Source: Chlamydiia bacterium
Lineage (GTDB): Bacteria; Chlamydiota; Chlamydiia; Chlamydiales; JAAKFR01
DNA length: 36,519 bases
Direction: 5' to 3'
Assembly (NCBI GenBank): GCA_020440555.1
Contig: JAGRNW010000007.1
Location: forward strand, 1-36,519
A program made the translations under genes and the position numbers. This document shows positions 1 through 8,069 of the stretch, piece by piece. Below the pieces are notes generated by a model. That model was not told where the DNA came from, made no database searches, and saw nothing but the letters and a program-made list of their open reading frames with translations. The stretch's first letter is position 1. Each line of letters begins with the position of its first letter.

Positions 1-1
1 A

Positions 2-580
2 ACTGGAACTTTTAAAATCAGAGCTCATTCAAAACCTGAAACCAGAAAAGTGAGAAAAGTGGAAAAATCCCCCTGGGAAGTTTCCGCTAGCACTTCAAAG
101 CCTTCAACTCAACAAGATAAACAAGCAGAAGGCATCGATGATATTTACCTCCGGTTTATGGCTCTTATGGCTCGTATTCTTGGTCAAGCAGAGGCTGCCG
201 CTCAAGAACTTTATCAACGAATTAAGGGAAGAACTGACGATGTCGATGCCCTAACTCTTCTTCTCTCGAAGATCAACTCGGAAAAAGGGGATATCGATTG
301 GTCAAATGATGAAGAAATGAAAGCTCTGATCAAAAAATGTCGAGAGATCGGTGTTGATATTCCTGAAGGACAATACAAGTGGAAAGAGGATGAAAAAAAA
401 CTACTTAAAGAAAACATTCAGATGCGCAAAGATAGCATGGAAAAAATGACCCAATTGGAGCGAACAGATATGCAAAGATATCTTCAGGAGGCCTCTCACT
501 GTCACCAAGCTCGGTCGAACATTTTGAAGCAAATTAAAGAGATTGCTGAAACAATCATCCGCAACCTAAGACCAGGATAA
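2..580 (+). CDS. T3SS-associated helical protein, 5' partial
   Basis: The reading frame is open to the left edge of the window. The first in-frame start candidate is a GTG at 50 with no clear ribosome binding site, so the gene probably begins upstream. The visible protein is hydrophilic and almost entirely helical. It has a D-D-I-Y-L-x-F-M segment near the N-terminus of the visible part and a long charged helix at the C-terminus. It lies 5 bases before a TPR chaperone gene and two translocator genes, so it is probably part of the same T3SS operon. I recall a small hypothetical gene (CT863) in this place beside the second chaperone/translocator set of C. trachomatis. The function is unknown; a tip, needle-associated or secreted helical protein would fit the context, but that is inference. 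No signal peptide or membrane segment is visible. Confidence 0.7.
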   Translation, partial: TGTFKIRAHSKPETRKVRKVEKSPWEVSASTSKPSTQQDKQAEGIDDIYLRFMALMARILGQAEAAAQELYQRIKGRTDDVDALTLLLSKINSEKGDIDWSNDEEMKALIKKCREIGVDIPEGQYKWKEDEKKLLKENIQMRKDSMEKMTQLERTDMQRYLQEASHCHQARSNILKQIKEIAETIIRNLRPG

Positions 581-585
581 AGTTG

Positions 586-1095
586 ATGAAACTACATGAA
601 CTTTTGGCTAAAATTAGAAATAAAAAAGAGTGCCCCATTGAAAAAGATATTGATATCTACCTCGAAAGGTTTGTTTTTGAGAAGATGCCAAACAGTGGAA
701 CATTAAGCGAAGCTTTTGATGTATCAGAGGAGGATCTTGAAGGGCTTTATGCAGATGCTTATGCCCACTACAACGGGGAGCGCTATGACGATGCTCTATT
801 AAATTTTAAGTGGCTTGTGATTCTTGACCCTTTCGTCCAAAAATACTGGATGGGACTTGGGGGAACACATCAGATGCGTGAGGAATATAAAAAAGCACTA
901 AAAAGCTATGCCATGGCTGCTGTGGTTGATTCGGACGATCCTTATCCCCACTATTACGCTGGTCTTTGCTATGAGGCGACTAATAATAAAATAGACAAAG
1001 AGAAGGCGTACGAACTCGCTTATGAGCGAGCAAAGAAGTATGCCATTTATGTCTCTCTTGTCCACAAAATCCAGACCAAGAGGAGCAAACTATGA
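586..1095 (+). CDS. lcrH: LcrH/SycD-family T3SS translocator chaperone
   Basis: A cytoplasmic class II chaperone, expected to bind the hydrophobic translocators encoded just downstream and keep them soluble before secretion. The 169-residue protein carries three tetratricopeptide-like helical pairs in its middle and C-terminal parts. They contain typical LYADAYAHYNGERYDDAL, YWMGLGGTHQMREEYKKAL and PHYYAGLCYEA segments. Its length matches the SycD/LcrH family (about 160-170 residues). A TTG at 583 is immediately followed by ATG at 586; I prefer the ATG, which has AGGATA upstream. The stop overlaps the copB start by 4 bases (ATGA), which indicates translational coupling. By gene order this corresponds to the second chaperone gene (LcrH2/Scc3) of Chlamydia, though that assignment rests on memory. 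Confidence 0.9.
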   Translation: MKLHELLAKIRNKKECPIEKDIDIYLERFVFEKMPNSGTLSEAFDVSEEDLEGLYADAYAHYNGERYDDALLNFKWLVILDPFVQKYWMGLGGTHQMREEYKKALKSYAMAAVVDSDDPYPHYYAGLCYEATNNKIDKEKAYELAYERAKKYAIYVSLVHKIQTKRSKL

Positions 1096-2000
1096 GTTGT
1101 TCAGCATTAAATCCTTTTCCAACTTACTCGTTTAAAGAATCTTTTAATTCTTTTGAAATTGAGGCGACCAAAGAGGAAAAAGAAAACATTCCGAGGGATA
1201 CAATTGAAAAACCCGTCCTCCCACCCCCAAGGCAAATGGGGCTCTTTGCCACCTGTCATTTATTGGATAAACTCTGTCTTGCAACAGCGGCCAACTCCAT
1301 CAATCTATCCAAACAGGAGCTTGATTTTGTTGAAGCAGAAACTCAGAAAATTCACAAAAACAGGTTAGAGCAGATTCAGGAAGCCATTAAAAAAGAACAC
1401 TCGGTCAAACGTTGGAATATGTTTAACCGTGTGATGGGATGGCTCGCTTCTATGACAGGAATCGTTACGGGAATCACTTTAATTGCAACAGGAGTAGGAG
1501 CTGTAGCGGGATCGATGCTGATAGCAGCAGGTGTCCTCTCCCTCTCGACCCAATTGATGGAAATCTCTGGAGGATGGAACAAAGTGGCCGACCTTCTTCC
1601 CACTGATAACCCAAAAGAAAAACAAGCGATCATTTCCTGGATTCAAATAGGAATTTGTGTCTTATCGGTGACCCTAGGAATTGCCAGTGCCATCTTTGGA
1701 GGTTTTTCCTCAGTGAAAGACAGCATGAAAACGATGATGCAAGTCTTGGATGGTGTAACCATTATGGCTCAAGGGATCTCCTGTGTAGGTATTGGAATTT
1801 CCTCTTACAGATATAATAATGACCGAGCTGATGTGAAGGAACACGAGATCCGTTTAGAAACTTTAAAACACATTCGAGAGGAATTAGTAGATGCAATTGA
1901 CACTTGTTCTTCTAGTATCAATGATTTTATGGAATATTTTAATCAAAGCTTGAGTCTGCAGCGAGATCTCGCTCGGGCAGAACAAGCAGCATGGAGATAA
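1092..2000 (+). CDS. copB: T3SS translocator, CopB-like (YopB/SctE family)
   Basis: Predicted pore-forming translocator inserted into the host membrane by the T3SS. The 302-residue protein has a polar N-terminal third. Two strongly hydrophobic blocks follow, at about residues 113-154 (WLASMTGIVTGITLIATG and beyond) and 178-206 (WIQIGICVLSVTLGIASAIF). A third, weaker glycine-rich stretch lies near 215-235, and the C-terminus is a charged amphipathic helix. This layout is typical of YopB/CopB translocators. The start overlaps the chaperone stop and copD follows after 3 bases, so all are probably one transcript. Chlamydia has two CopB paralogues; the order chaperone-copB-copD next to ispH and CPAF suggests CopB2. 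Family-level confidence is high, paralogue assignment moderate. Confidence 0.85.
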   Translation: MSCSALNPFPTYSFKESFNSFEIEATKEEKENIPRDTIEKPVLPPPRQMGLFATCHLLDKLCLATAANSINLSKQELDFVEAETQKIHKNRLEQIQEAIKKEHSVKRWNMFNRVMGWLASMTGIVTGITLIATGVGAVAGSMLIAAGVLSLSTQLMEISGGWNKVADLLPTDNPKEKQAIISWIQIGICVLSVTLGIASAIFGGFSSVKDSMKTMMQVLDGVTIMAQGISCVGIGISSYRYNNDRADVKEHEIRLETLKHIREELVDAIDTCSSSINDFMEYFNQSLSLQRDLARAEQAAWR

Positions 2001-2003
2001 ACA

Positions 2004-2792
2004 ATGAGCGCAATTTATATTGAACACCCTCTGAATGGGTGTACCCAAATTGAAAATAAGCCTACTTGTGGATATAGAGAAATTCAGAAGGCCCACACAT
2101 GTGGAGCTGCGATAGGTTCTTTTTCCCAAACAAGCCAAACTGAGCTTGGCAATAAACAAATCAGACAGGCACAACTCGACAAAGTTCAGGCCTTTGCTTT
2201 ATCAGAATCTCGTCTTTCGAAAGATCTAGGATTTAGAGTTTCTCACCTCGATGTTTTGGTCTTGATGGTTGAGATCATGAAATTAATCATTGAAAGCCGA
2301 GAGTTGGAACGTCTATCCCGACGCGAAGAGCGAGACCTTCAGCTCAAGCATATGATGGAAGTAGTTGATAATTTCAAATCTCAAGGAAAATTTATGATTA
2401 CAGCCTTTGTTGGAGGTGGAGCCATGATGATCTTCTCCGGTGGCAGTCACTTCATTGGTCATATGTGGGGAGATCCTCTTAAAGAGGCTCTTGGCAGCGT
2501 TTCTTTGTTTAGTGCCATGAAATCCATGAATAAAGAAGATTTCACAAAAGGGATTGTAGAGATGACCCGAGCGATGGGAACGACTTATCGAGATACGGGA
2601 GAAATTTACAAAAGCTACGCTGAATCTCACAGAACCTATGATCAAGGGTATAGTGATATCTTTAAAACTGATGCTGATGAAAGAACTCGTTCCATGGATG
2701 AACTGTTGCAAAGATGGCGCTCGATGGAAAGTTTTCTTTCTGAGCACTTGCGTCGAGAATATGATGTGACTCGCTCAGCCTATGGCGGTTAA
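2004..2792 (+). CDS. copD: T3SS translocator, CopD-like (YopD/SctB family)
   Basis: Second translocator of the pair, expected to act with CopB in the translocation pore. The 262-residue protein has one main hydrophobic segment around residues 131-155 (MITAFVGGGAMMIFSGGSHF). Charged helical regions flank it, and the C-terminus is polar. This is the usual single-membrane-segment design of YopD/CopD. The N-terminal 60 residues contain several cysteines, unusual for a translocator. It begins 3 bases after copB and ends the operon; the next gene is convergent, 17 bases away, and I see no strong terminator between them. The call rests largely on operon position and topology, since CopD proteins diverge strongly in sequence. 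Confidence 0.8.
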   Translation: MSAIYIEHPLNGCTQIENKPTCGYREIQKAHTCGAAIGSFSQTSQTELGNKQIRQAQLDKVQAFALSESRLSKDLGFRVSHLDVLVLMVEIMKLIIESRELERLSRREERDLQLKHMMEVVDNFKSQGKFMITAFVGGGAMMIFSGGSHFIGHMWGDPLKEALGSVSLFSAMKSMNKEDFTKGIVEMTRAMGTTYRDTGEIYKSYAESHRTYDQGYSDIFKTDADERTRSMDELLQRWRSMESFLSEHLRREYDVTRSAYGG

Positions 2793-2809
2793 TTCAGAAA
2801 AAACGTCAG

Positions 2810-3790
2810 TTACCAATTGATCGTTTGACCAGGGTTAAGAACACGAAAGTTTTCCCATGAAATGCCGGACTCTTTCAAAGCCTTATGTAACTCGTAGGGG
2901 GGATGTAAAAAAGATTCTTTTGACAAACGAAACGTCCCAAAATGCCCCCCTACGCTCAAGCGAGAATCGACTTCGTTGTGAATTGCGACCGCTTCACTGG
3001 GATTGATGTGAACGGGACGCATAAATTTTCTTGGGGTATAAACACCAATTGGCAATAAACTTAAATCTATGGGGGAAAATTTTTTTCCAATCTTTTTAAA
3101 ATCATAGGGATTGTATCCAGTATCCCCTGCAAAATAGAACCTCTTGATCAGGTTATTTGTTGCAAACAACTCGACCATACACCCCATCCAAAGGCTTTTA
3201 TTTTTATCGAGCATTCCCCTTCCTGAAAAATGTTGGGCAGGCGTGCCCGTGAAGGTAACTTTTTCTCCATTTGTGGGATCTTCTACCGTCAAAGACTCCC
3301 ACCAATCCAATTCCATTACCCAACTTCCAGAAATATTTTTATCAAACCACTTTTTTACTCCCTTTGGAACAATCCAACTCACTCCTTTGTGCAGTTGATT
3401 GAGTTGAGTCACAGATTCACGATCCAAATGATCATAATGATTATGCGAAATAATCACATAGTTGATGAAGGGAAGTTTTTTTAAATCGATACCGGCAGGA
3501 TGAGATCTTTTAGGTCCAAAAAAAGGTATTGGAGAACACCTTTTGTTCCAAATAGGATCGACTAAGAATTTTTTTGTTGCCACCTCCACCAAAAATGAAG
3601 AATGGTTGATCCAAGTGACTTTAGGATGATCGTTGGCAACAATTTCTTGAGGGTTGGGAAATTGAAAATTGGGAGGGATATCAGGAATGGGATAGGGATC
3701 GTTATAGTATCCTAATTGCCATAACACAAAGTGAACCCATCCACGGTAGATTCTTTTTTGATAAGGGTTTCGGTACCCCTTCTTTTTCAT
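2810..3790 (-). CDS. Metallo-beta-lactamase-fold hydrolase, NAPE-PLD/RomA-like
   Basis: A 326-residue protein of the UlaG/RomA/NAPE-PLD branch of the metallo-beta-lactamase superfamily. The zinc-binding signature SHNHYDHLD (HxHxDH) is intact. It is preceded by TWINHSSFLVE and FLVDPIWNKRCSP, and followed by FAGDTGYNP with the later metal-ligand Asp and by the C-terminal GGHFGTF histidine region. NAPE-PLD enzymes hydrolyse N-acylphosphatidylethanolamines, while bacterial relatives include lactonases and RomA-like proteins of unclear substrate, so no substrate is assigned. There is no signal peptide; the N-terminus is basic. It sits convergent to copD and downstream of ispH on the same strand with a 75-base gap. 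I do not recall it from the same position in C. trachomatis, so it may be a lineage-specific addition or loss. Confidence 0.85.
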   Translation of the reverse strand: MKKKGYRNPYQKRIYRGWVHFVLWQLGYYNDPYPIPDIPPNFQFPNPQEIVANDHPKVTWINHSSFLVEVATKKFLVDPIWNKRCSPIPFFGPKRSHPAGIDLKKLPFINYVIISHNHYDHLDRESVTQLNQLHKGVSWIVPKGVKKWFDKNISGSWVMELDWWESLTVEDPTNGEKVTFTGTPAQHFSGRGMLDKNKSLWMGCMVELFATNNLIKRFYFAGDTGYNPYDFKKIGKKFSPIDLSLLPIGVYTPRKFMRPVHINPSEAVAIHNEVDSRLSVGGHFGTFRLSKESFLHPPYELHKALKESGISWENFRVLNPGQTINW

Positions 3791-3865
3791 AGCTCGAGCA
3801 CAATGTATCTGCTGGTCAGCTTAAATAAAAAAATAATTTTTTCAAAGAAAAATTAGTTGCTTCAA

Positions 3866-4798
3866 TTATCTTGCAACAAGTTGAAGTTGTTTAGGAATTT
3901 GGAAGACAACATCTTCTGTTGTATAGACCACATTTTCAACATCCGTCACTCCATACTCAATCAATCGTTCTATCACTCGTTGAACGAGGTCTTCCGGCGT
4001 GGAAGCTCCTGCTGTCAATCCAATGGTTTTAACTCCCGCCAACCAAATTCTATCGATCTCATTCTCTCCATTGATTAAATAAGCAGGTACTCCCCTTTTT
4101 GTTGCCACCTCTCTAAGACGATTGGAATTCGAACTTTGAGGATCTCCAACCACCAACACAAGATCTGTTTCATGAGTAATCTCCCGAAGGGCCATCTGTC
4201 GGTTGGTTGTGGCATAGCAGATTGAAGCGCTCGGTAAAGTTTCCACTTGAGGATATCTTTTGATCAAGGCTTCTGTGATATCGGAAACATCGTCCAAACT
4301 GAGGGTTGTTTGAGTGATATAAAAAAGTTTGTCTTTTTGAGCAAAAGGAAGGCGAAAAACATCGTCAACTGATTCAACAATGGTTGTAGCCCCAGGAGCC
4401 TCTCCTGCTGTTCCAATGATCTCCACATGATTTTTATGCCCAATCAAAATAATATGGTAACCCCTTGTGGCGTATCTTTTTGCTGCAGAGTGTACTTTTG
4501 TCACAAGCCCACAGGTAGCATCAATCTCAACCAGTTTTCTTTTTTTTGCCTCTTCACGAACTGAAGGAGGGACCCCATGCGCTGAATAGATAAGTCGGGA
4601 GCCTACAGGAATATCTCCAAGATCCTCGATAAAGATCGCTCCCATTTTTTTCAGTCTATCCACAACATGTCTGTTGTGAACAATTTCATGTTTGACATAA
4701 ACGGGAGCTCCCCAAAGCTCTAGCGTTCTTTCAACAATCTCGATAGCCCTAACAACTCCTGCGCAAAATCCTCGAGGCTTAGATAATAAAAGTTTCAT
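3866..4798 (-). CDS. ispH: 4-hydroxy-3-methylbut-2-enyl diphosphate reductase
   Basis: Last enzyme of the non-mevalonate (MEP) isoprenoid pathway. It reduces HMBPP to IPP and DMAPP using a [4Fe-4S] cluster. The three cluster cysteines are visible: C12 in RGFCAGVVRAIE, C96 in DATCGLVTKVH and C194 in SICYATTNRQ. The conserved acidic motif GTAGEAPG and the substrate-site HNRHVVDRL region are also present. The length of 310 residues is normal for the family. It starts 3 bases after the stop of the CPAF-like protease gene on the same strand, so the two are probably co-transcribed. The same pairing (CPAF, lytB/ispH) is what I remember from C. trachomatis CT858-CT859. Confidence 0.97.
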   Translation of the reverse strand: MKLLLSKPRGFCAGVVRAIEIVERTLELWGAPVYVKHEIVHNRHVVDRLKKMGAIFIEDLGDIPVGSRLIYSAHGVPPSVREEAKKRKLVEIDATCGLVTKVHSAAKRYATRGYHIILIGHKNHVEIIGTAGEAPGATTIVESVDDVFRLPFAQKDKLFYITQTTLSLDDVSDITEALIKRYPQVETLPSASICYATTNRQMALREITHETDLVLVVGDPQSSNSNRLREVATKRGVPAYLINGENEIDRIWLAGVKTIGLTAGASTPEDLVQRVIERLIEYGVTDVENVVYTTEDVVFQIPKQLQLVAR

Positions 4799-4801
4799 TC
4801 A

Positions 4802-6547
4802 TTAACTCTCTAACATTCTTTCAAGAGTTTCCAAAATTGCATCCACACAGTCAACATAATCTTCCTGAAGATCTCGAGTTGTTAATTCGTAGGTTATATC
4901 GGGAACTACACCCAGATTTTCAATCGGTTGTTTATTCACTCGCTCAGCGATCGAACCTGTAGTTTTAATCCTGCTAATTCCCATATAGTTGGGAAATTTG
5001 GAAGAGATCACATAGCCTCCTGCTCCTGCAGTGCGTCTCCCAAACAGAACGGCTCGATGATTATCCTGCAAAATTGCAGGAAAAAAATCGCCGCAGGAGT
5101 AACACCTTTCATTGATTAAAACAAGCAGTGGTTTCGTATATTGTACTTTCGGATGAGGTTGAATTTTATCAACACCTAAAACAAAGGTAGGATTGGTGAG
5201 ATGATTCCCTTTTTCCCACTCGTTGATCACAAATCGAAAAAACTCTCTTAAATTCCGAATAACGTCCATTGTCACAGGATAACCACCCAATGTTTCTCCG
5301 AGAGCTTTTTTTGCATCTGCATCCGTTTGGATATAATTGAGAGCGGGGAGAAGATTCACCGCTTGATAAACCTCTTCTTGCGTCAAGGCTATCCTATGTT
5401 TAGGCGTTTCAAGAGAACGGTCTGTAAGCATTGAGGCTAGAGCATAAAGATAAAAAACGGCCCCTCCTGGATTATTGAGCTGGTCAATCACAAGGGCATC
5501 TGTTTTTTCATTGAGTTCACGAAGAAGATTGCAAAATTCAAATGCTGCCTCTTCATCTTCCATGTAATGGGGAATTCGGATGCATCCCACTTTTTTTCCT
5601 GAGGGAGAAAGAAAGATATAGGCATGAAAAGCGAGATCAACACTCCCTTCCCAAATTTTTTCCCCAAGACAGGGAAGAAATGAGGCCCAAGCCCCAATTC
5701 CGTCAGGATTGGCGTAAGGCCCCTCACTTTTGAAGTGCGGAGCCTCAAAATGAGGGTGAACCATATAACGTTCGATAAATGGCACCTTACTTGAATGAGA
5801 TTGAAACTCTCCATAAGATCCAAGACAATGAGCTACATTCCCTTTTAATTGAGAGATGAGCGCAACATCCTTGACTCTTTCCGGAAAATGATCCCAACGA
5901 AGGATTGTTCGCTTAATTTTTCCGTCGGATAAGCCCTTAAGTTTAACTGAAATAGGCCCTCGGGGAATAATGTCTCCGGTTTCACCATGTCTGGAAGTCA
6001 AAAGAAACTCAGCTTCAGCTTGATCAGTCTCAGCAGTATTACCACCCAACTCTTGTTTTTTCAGTTCAGCGATCACATGACCAATCGGTTTTCCCCCAAA
6101 TTCGAGTACCTCATCCCCTACCTGAAGGGAGAAAGAATAAAAAAGTTCTGCCAATGGATCAATATGCGTAATAAAATAACGCCCCTCGGCTCCCTTGATA
6201 GTAAAAGGCAGACTGGACATTTCTGTAGAAAAAAAGCGTGCTCCTACGTGATAATCTTTAGTACTAAGAAGAAAATGCTTCAAAATCACTTGAAAGTCTT
6301 TCACCGTTGGATCTTTCAAATTCATGATCTTCGCTTTTGCCGCTTCATATTCAACATCAAGATCCCAATCGGCAAATTCTTTTTTCCAATTGGCAGGAGC
6401 ATATTTAATTTCAAAAATATTTTTTATAGTTTCAAGATCAGCCAACATTCTCGATTTGATCACAGCCTGAGAAGGAAGGGCAAAAAGGGATGAACTGAGC
6501 GCCACTAGGAAAAAAACCAAAAGTTTAGAAAGAGACAAGCATTTCAC
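4802..6547 (-). CDS. cpaf: CPAF-like secreted serine protease (S41 family)
   Basis: Orthologue candidate of chlamydial protease-like activity factor, a secreted S41-type protease. The 581-residue protein starts with a signal peptide (KCLSLSKLLVFFLVALSSS, then a likely cleavage near ALPSQA). Candidate catalytic residues sit where the C. trachomatis triad is: H100 in STKDYHVGARFF (CPAF H105), S484 in NERCYSCGDFF (CPAF S499) and E554 in PDITYELTTRD (CPAF E558). The region after H100 includes a PDZ-like segment (GDEVLEFGGKPI). The LNNPGGAVFYLYAL stretch is the usual S41 beta-strand before the nucleophile. It lies between nhaD and ispH, as I recall for Chlamydia. Secretion in Chlamydia is Sec-dependent; whether this one reaches the host cytosol is unknown. 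Confidence 0.9.
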   Translation of the reverse strand: MKCLSLSKLLVFFLVALSSSLFALPSQAVIKSRMLADLETIKNIFEIKYAPANWKKEFADWDLDVEYEAAKAKIMNLKDPTVKDFQVILKHFLLSTKDYHVGARFFSTEMSSLPFTIKGAEGRYFITHIDPLAELFYSFSLQVGDEVLEFGGKPIGHVIAELKKQELGGNTAETDQAEAEFLLTSRHGETGDIIPRGPISVKLKGLSDGKIKRTILRWDHFPERVKDVALISQLKGNVAHCLGSYGEFQSHSSKVPFIERYMVHPHFEAPHFKSEGPYANPDGIGAWASFLPCLGEKIWEGSVDLAFHAYIFLSPSGKKVGCIRIPHYMEDEEAAFEFCNLLRELNEKTDALVIDQLNNPGGAVFYLYALASMLTDRSLETPKHRIALTQEEVYQAVNLLPALNYIQTDADAKKALGETLGGYPVTMDVIRNLREFFRFVINEWEKGNHLTNPTFVLGVDKIQPHPKVQYTKPLLVLINERCYSCGDFFPAILQDNHRAVLFGRRTAGAGGYVISSKFPNYMGISRIKTTGSIAERVNKQPIENLGVVPDITYELTTRDLQEDYVDCVDAILETLERMLES

Positions 6548-6613
6548 GGGAAAACCTCTTAAGGAATTTTTAAAAATGTTTGGTTAAGATTTTTTTCCAG
6601 ATGTCTTTTAATG

Positions 6614-7885
6614 TCAATAAAAGAAGGGATAGATGAGAAAATAGGTGGCAAGCCCCGCTAAATAACCTGCTAGGGCAATGATAGAAATTCGCTTGGTGTA
6701 CCAAAGGAAATCCACTTTTTCAATTCCCATAAAAGCAACGCCTGCCGCTGAACCAATCACTAAAATACTTCCTCCGGTCCCCGCGGCATAGGCGATAAGC
6801 TGCCACAGCATCGAATCCACGGGAAAAGTTTTCAGATCGTACATTCCAATCGCTGCAGCTACAAGAGGCACATTATCAATCACAGCTGAAATAAGACCCA
6901 AGATCACAGCCACCCAGTTTTGCGAAGGAAGAATTTTTTCAAACCAGGTAGCGATATCTCCCAAAATCCCGGCCAAAGCCAACGCATCAATTGCAAATAA
7001 GATCCCCAGGAAAAAGAGGATGCTTGATGTATCAATTTTAGCGAGAATATGGGGAACTCTGAGATGCCATCTCTCTTCCCCATAACGAAAATGAATGATA
7101 TCCGTAACAAGCCATAAGATCCCAAGCCCCAGTAGCGCTCCCATAAAAGGAGGAAGACCTAAAATTGCTTTCCAAAAGGGAATAAGGATCAATGCACAAA
7201 GTCCCATCATCAACACTCGTTTGGCTCCCGGTTCCATGGGAAGGTGACGAAGTTGGGCATCTTCTGGTAGATGCTCTCCCTTGAGAAGAAAAGTCATGAG
7301 AATTCCAGAGACCAGAACGTTGACTACACTAGGTAAAAAAATCAGTTTGATTGTTTCCCATGTCGTGATGGTTTCGTGAATCCAGAGAAGGGTTGTCGTG
7401 ACATCTCCAATGGGCGTCCAGGCTCCCCCCGCATTCACTGAAATCACTACCATCGAACCAAACAGCCAGCGATCGTGTTTTTTGGGAACCATTTTTCGAA
7501 TCAAGGAAATCATCACGATCATTGAAGTGAGATTATCAAGAACTGCAGACATAAAAAAAGAAATTACAATCAAAAACCAAAGCATTCGCCTTTTAGATGA
7601 GGTGTAAATAATATCAGTAAAAACTTTAAAGCCATGATGAGAGTCGATCAACTCCACAATGACCATAGCAGCCAGGAGAAAAAAAATGATCTGTGCCACA
7701 TCTGAAATTTGCTCGGAAATGGCGCTAGTGGAGATCATCTGCCCATGAGTGACTGTGAAATAGATCAGCCAGGTTCCAACAGCCATTACAACGGCAACCG
7801 CAGCTTTGTTAACATGCAAAAATTTTTCAAAAATAATGGCTAGGTAACCAAGAATAAAGAAGATAGAAAGTTCAAAATATAACAT
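6614..7885 (-). CDS. nhaD: NhaD-type Na+/H+ antiporter
   Basis: A 423-residue polytopic inner-membrane protein of the arsenite/NhaD ion transporter superfamily, expected to exchange Na+ for H+. About eleven hydrophobic segments are visible. Family-typical intramembrane motifs include SAVLDNLTSMIVM near residue 115, GGAWTPIGDVTTTLLW near 155, and SAVIDNVPLVAAAIGMY with AAGTGGSILVIGSAAG in the C-terminal half. The duplicated DN(L/V) helix-break motifs are typical of NhaD. Length and order fit a complete protein. It lies 66 bases upstream of the CPAF-like gene on the same strand and divergent from sulP; the shared upstream region holds a long inverted repeat. Confidence 0.93.
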   Translation of the reverse strand: MLYFELSIFFILGYLAIIFEKFLHVNKAAVAVVMAVGTWLIYFTVTHGQMISTSAISEQISDVAQIIFFLLAAMVIVELIDSHHGFKVFTDIIYTSSKRRMLWFLIVISFFMSAVLDNLTSMIVMISLIRKMVPKKHDRWLFGSMVVISVNAGGAWTPIGDVTTTLLWIHETITTWETIKLIFLPSVVNVLVSGILMTFLLKGEHLPEDAQLRHLPMEPGAKRVLMMGLCALILIPFWKAILGLPPFMGALLGLGILWLVTDIIHFRYGEERWHLRVPHILAKIDTSSILFFLGILFAIDALALAGILGDIATWFEKILPSQNWVAVILGLISAVIDNVPLVAAAIGMYDLKTFPVDSMLWQLIAYAAGTGGSILVIGSAAGVAFMGIEKVDFLWYTKRISIIALAGYLAGLATYFLIYPFFY

Positions 7886-7984
7886 TTTTCCTCGAATTTA
7901 GAAAAATTAGCCTACTGCATTGAGGAATTTTAGAAAACGAGAAGAACAAAGTTGACTTTGGGAAGGGAGATCTACGAAACTATA

Positions 7985-8047
7985 CCCAAACAACTTGAAG
8001 AATCCGATTTCGGCTATGTCAAGATCGAGTTCTTCAAGTTGTTTGGG
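7985..8047. repeat. Perfect 18-bp inverted repeat with 27-nt loop
   Basis: The arms are CCCAAACAACTTGAAGAA at 7985-8002 and its exact reverse complement at 8030-8047. The 27-base centre contains a second small hairpin (CCGA-TT-TCGG, 8004-8013). No T-run follows on either strand, so it is not a standard intrinsic terminator. It lies in the 184-base divergent gap between nhaD and sulP, just 22 bases before the sulP start. It could be an operator, an RNA hairpin in the sulP leader, or a copy of a dispersed palindromic repeat. Confidence 0.85.
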
Positions 8048-8069
8048 GATCAGTAGAAAGGGTTAAGTT

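Noticed and set aside
2024-2042. ACACCC...GGGTGT hairpin near the start of copD as a regulatory element
   Set aside because: Only a 6-bp stem inside coding sequence, no sign of conservation that I can judge.
2313-2747. A 144-codon minus-strand frame opposite copD
   Set aside because: Shadow of copD with no ribosome binding site and no coherent domain.
5987-6493. A 168-codon plus-strand open frame antisense to the CPAF-like gene
   Set aside because: Low-complexity, basic and aromatic-rich translation with no start signal, opposite a strongly supported gene.
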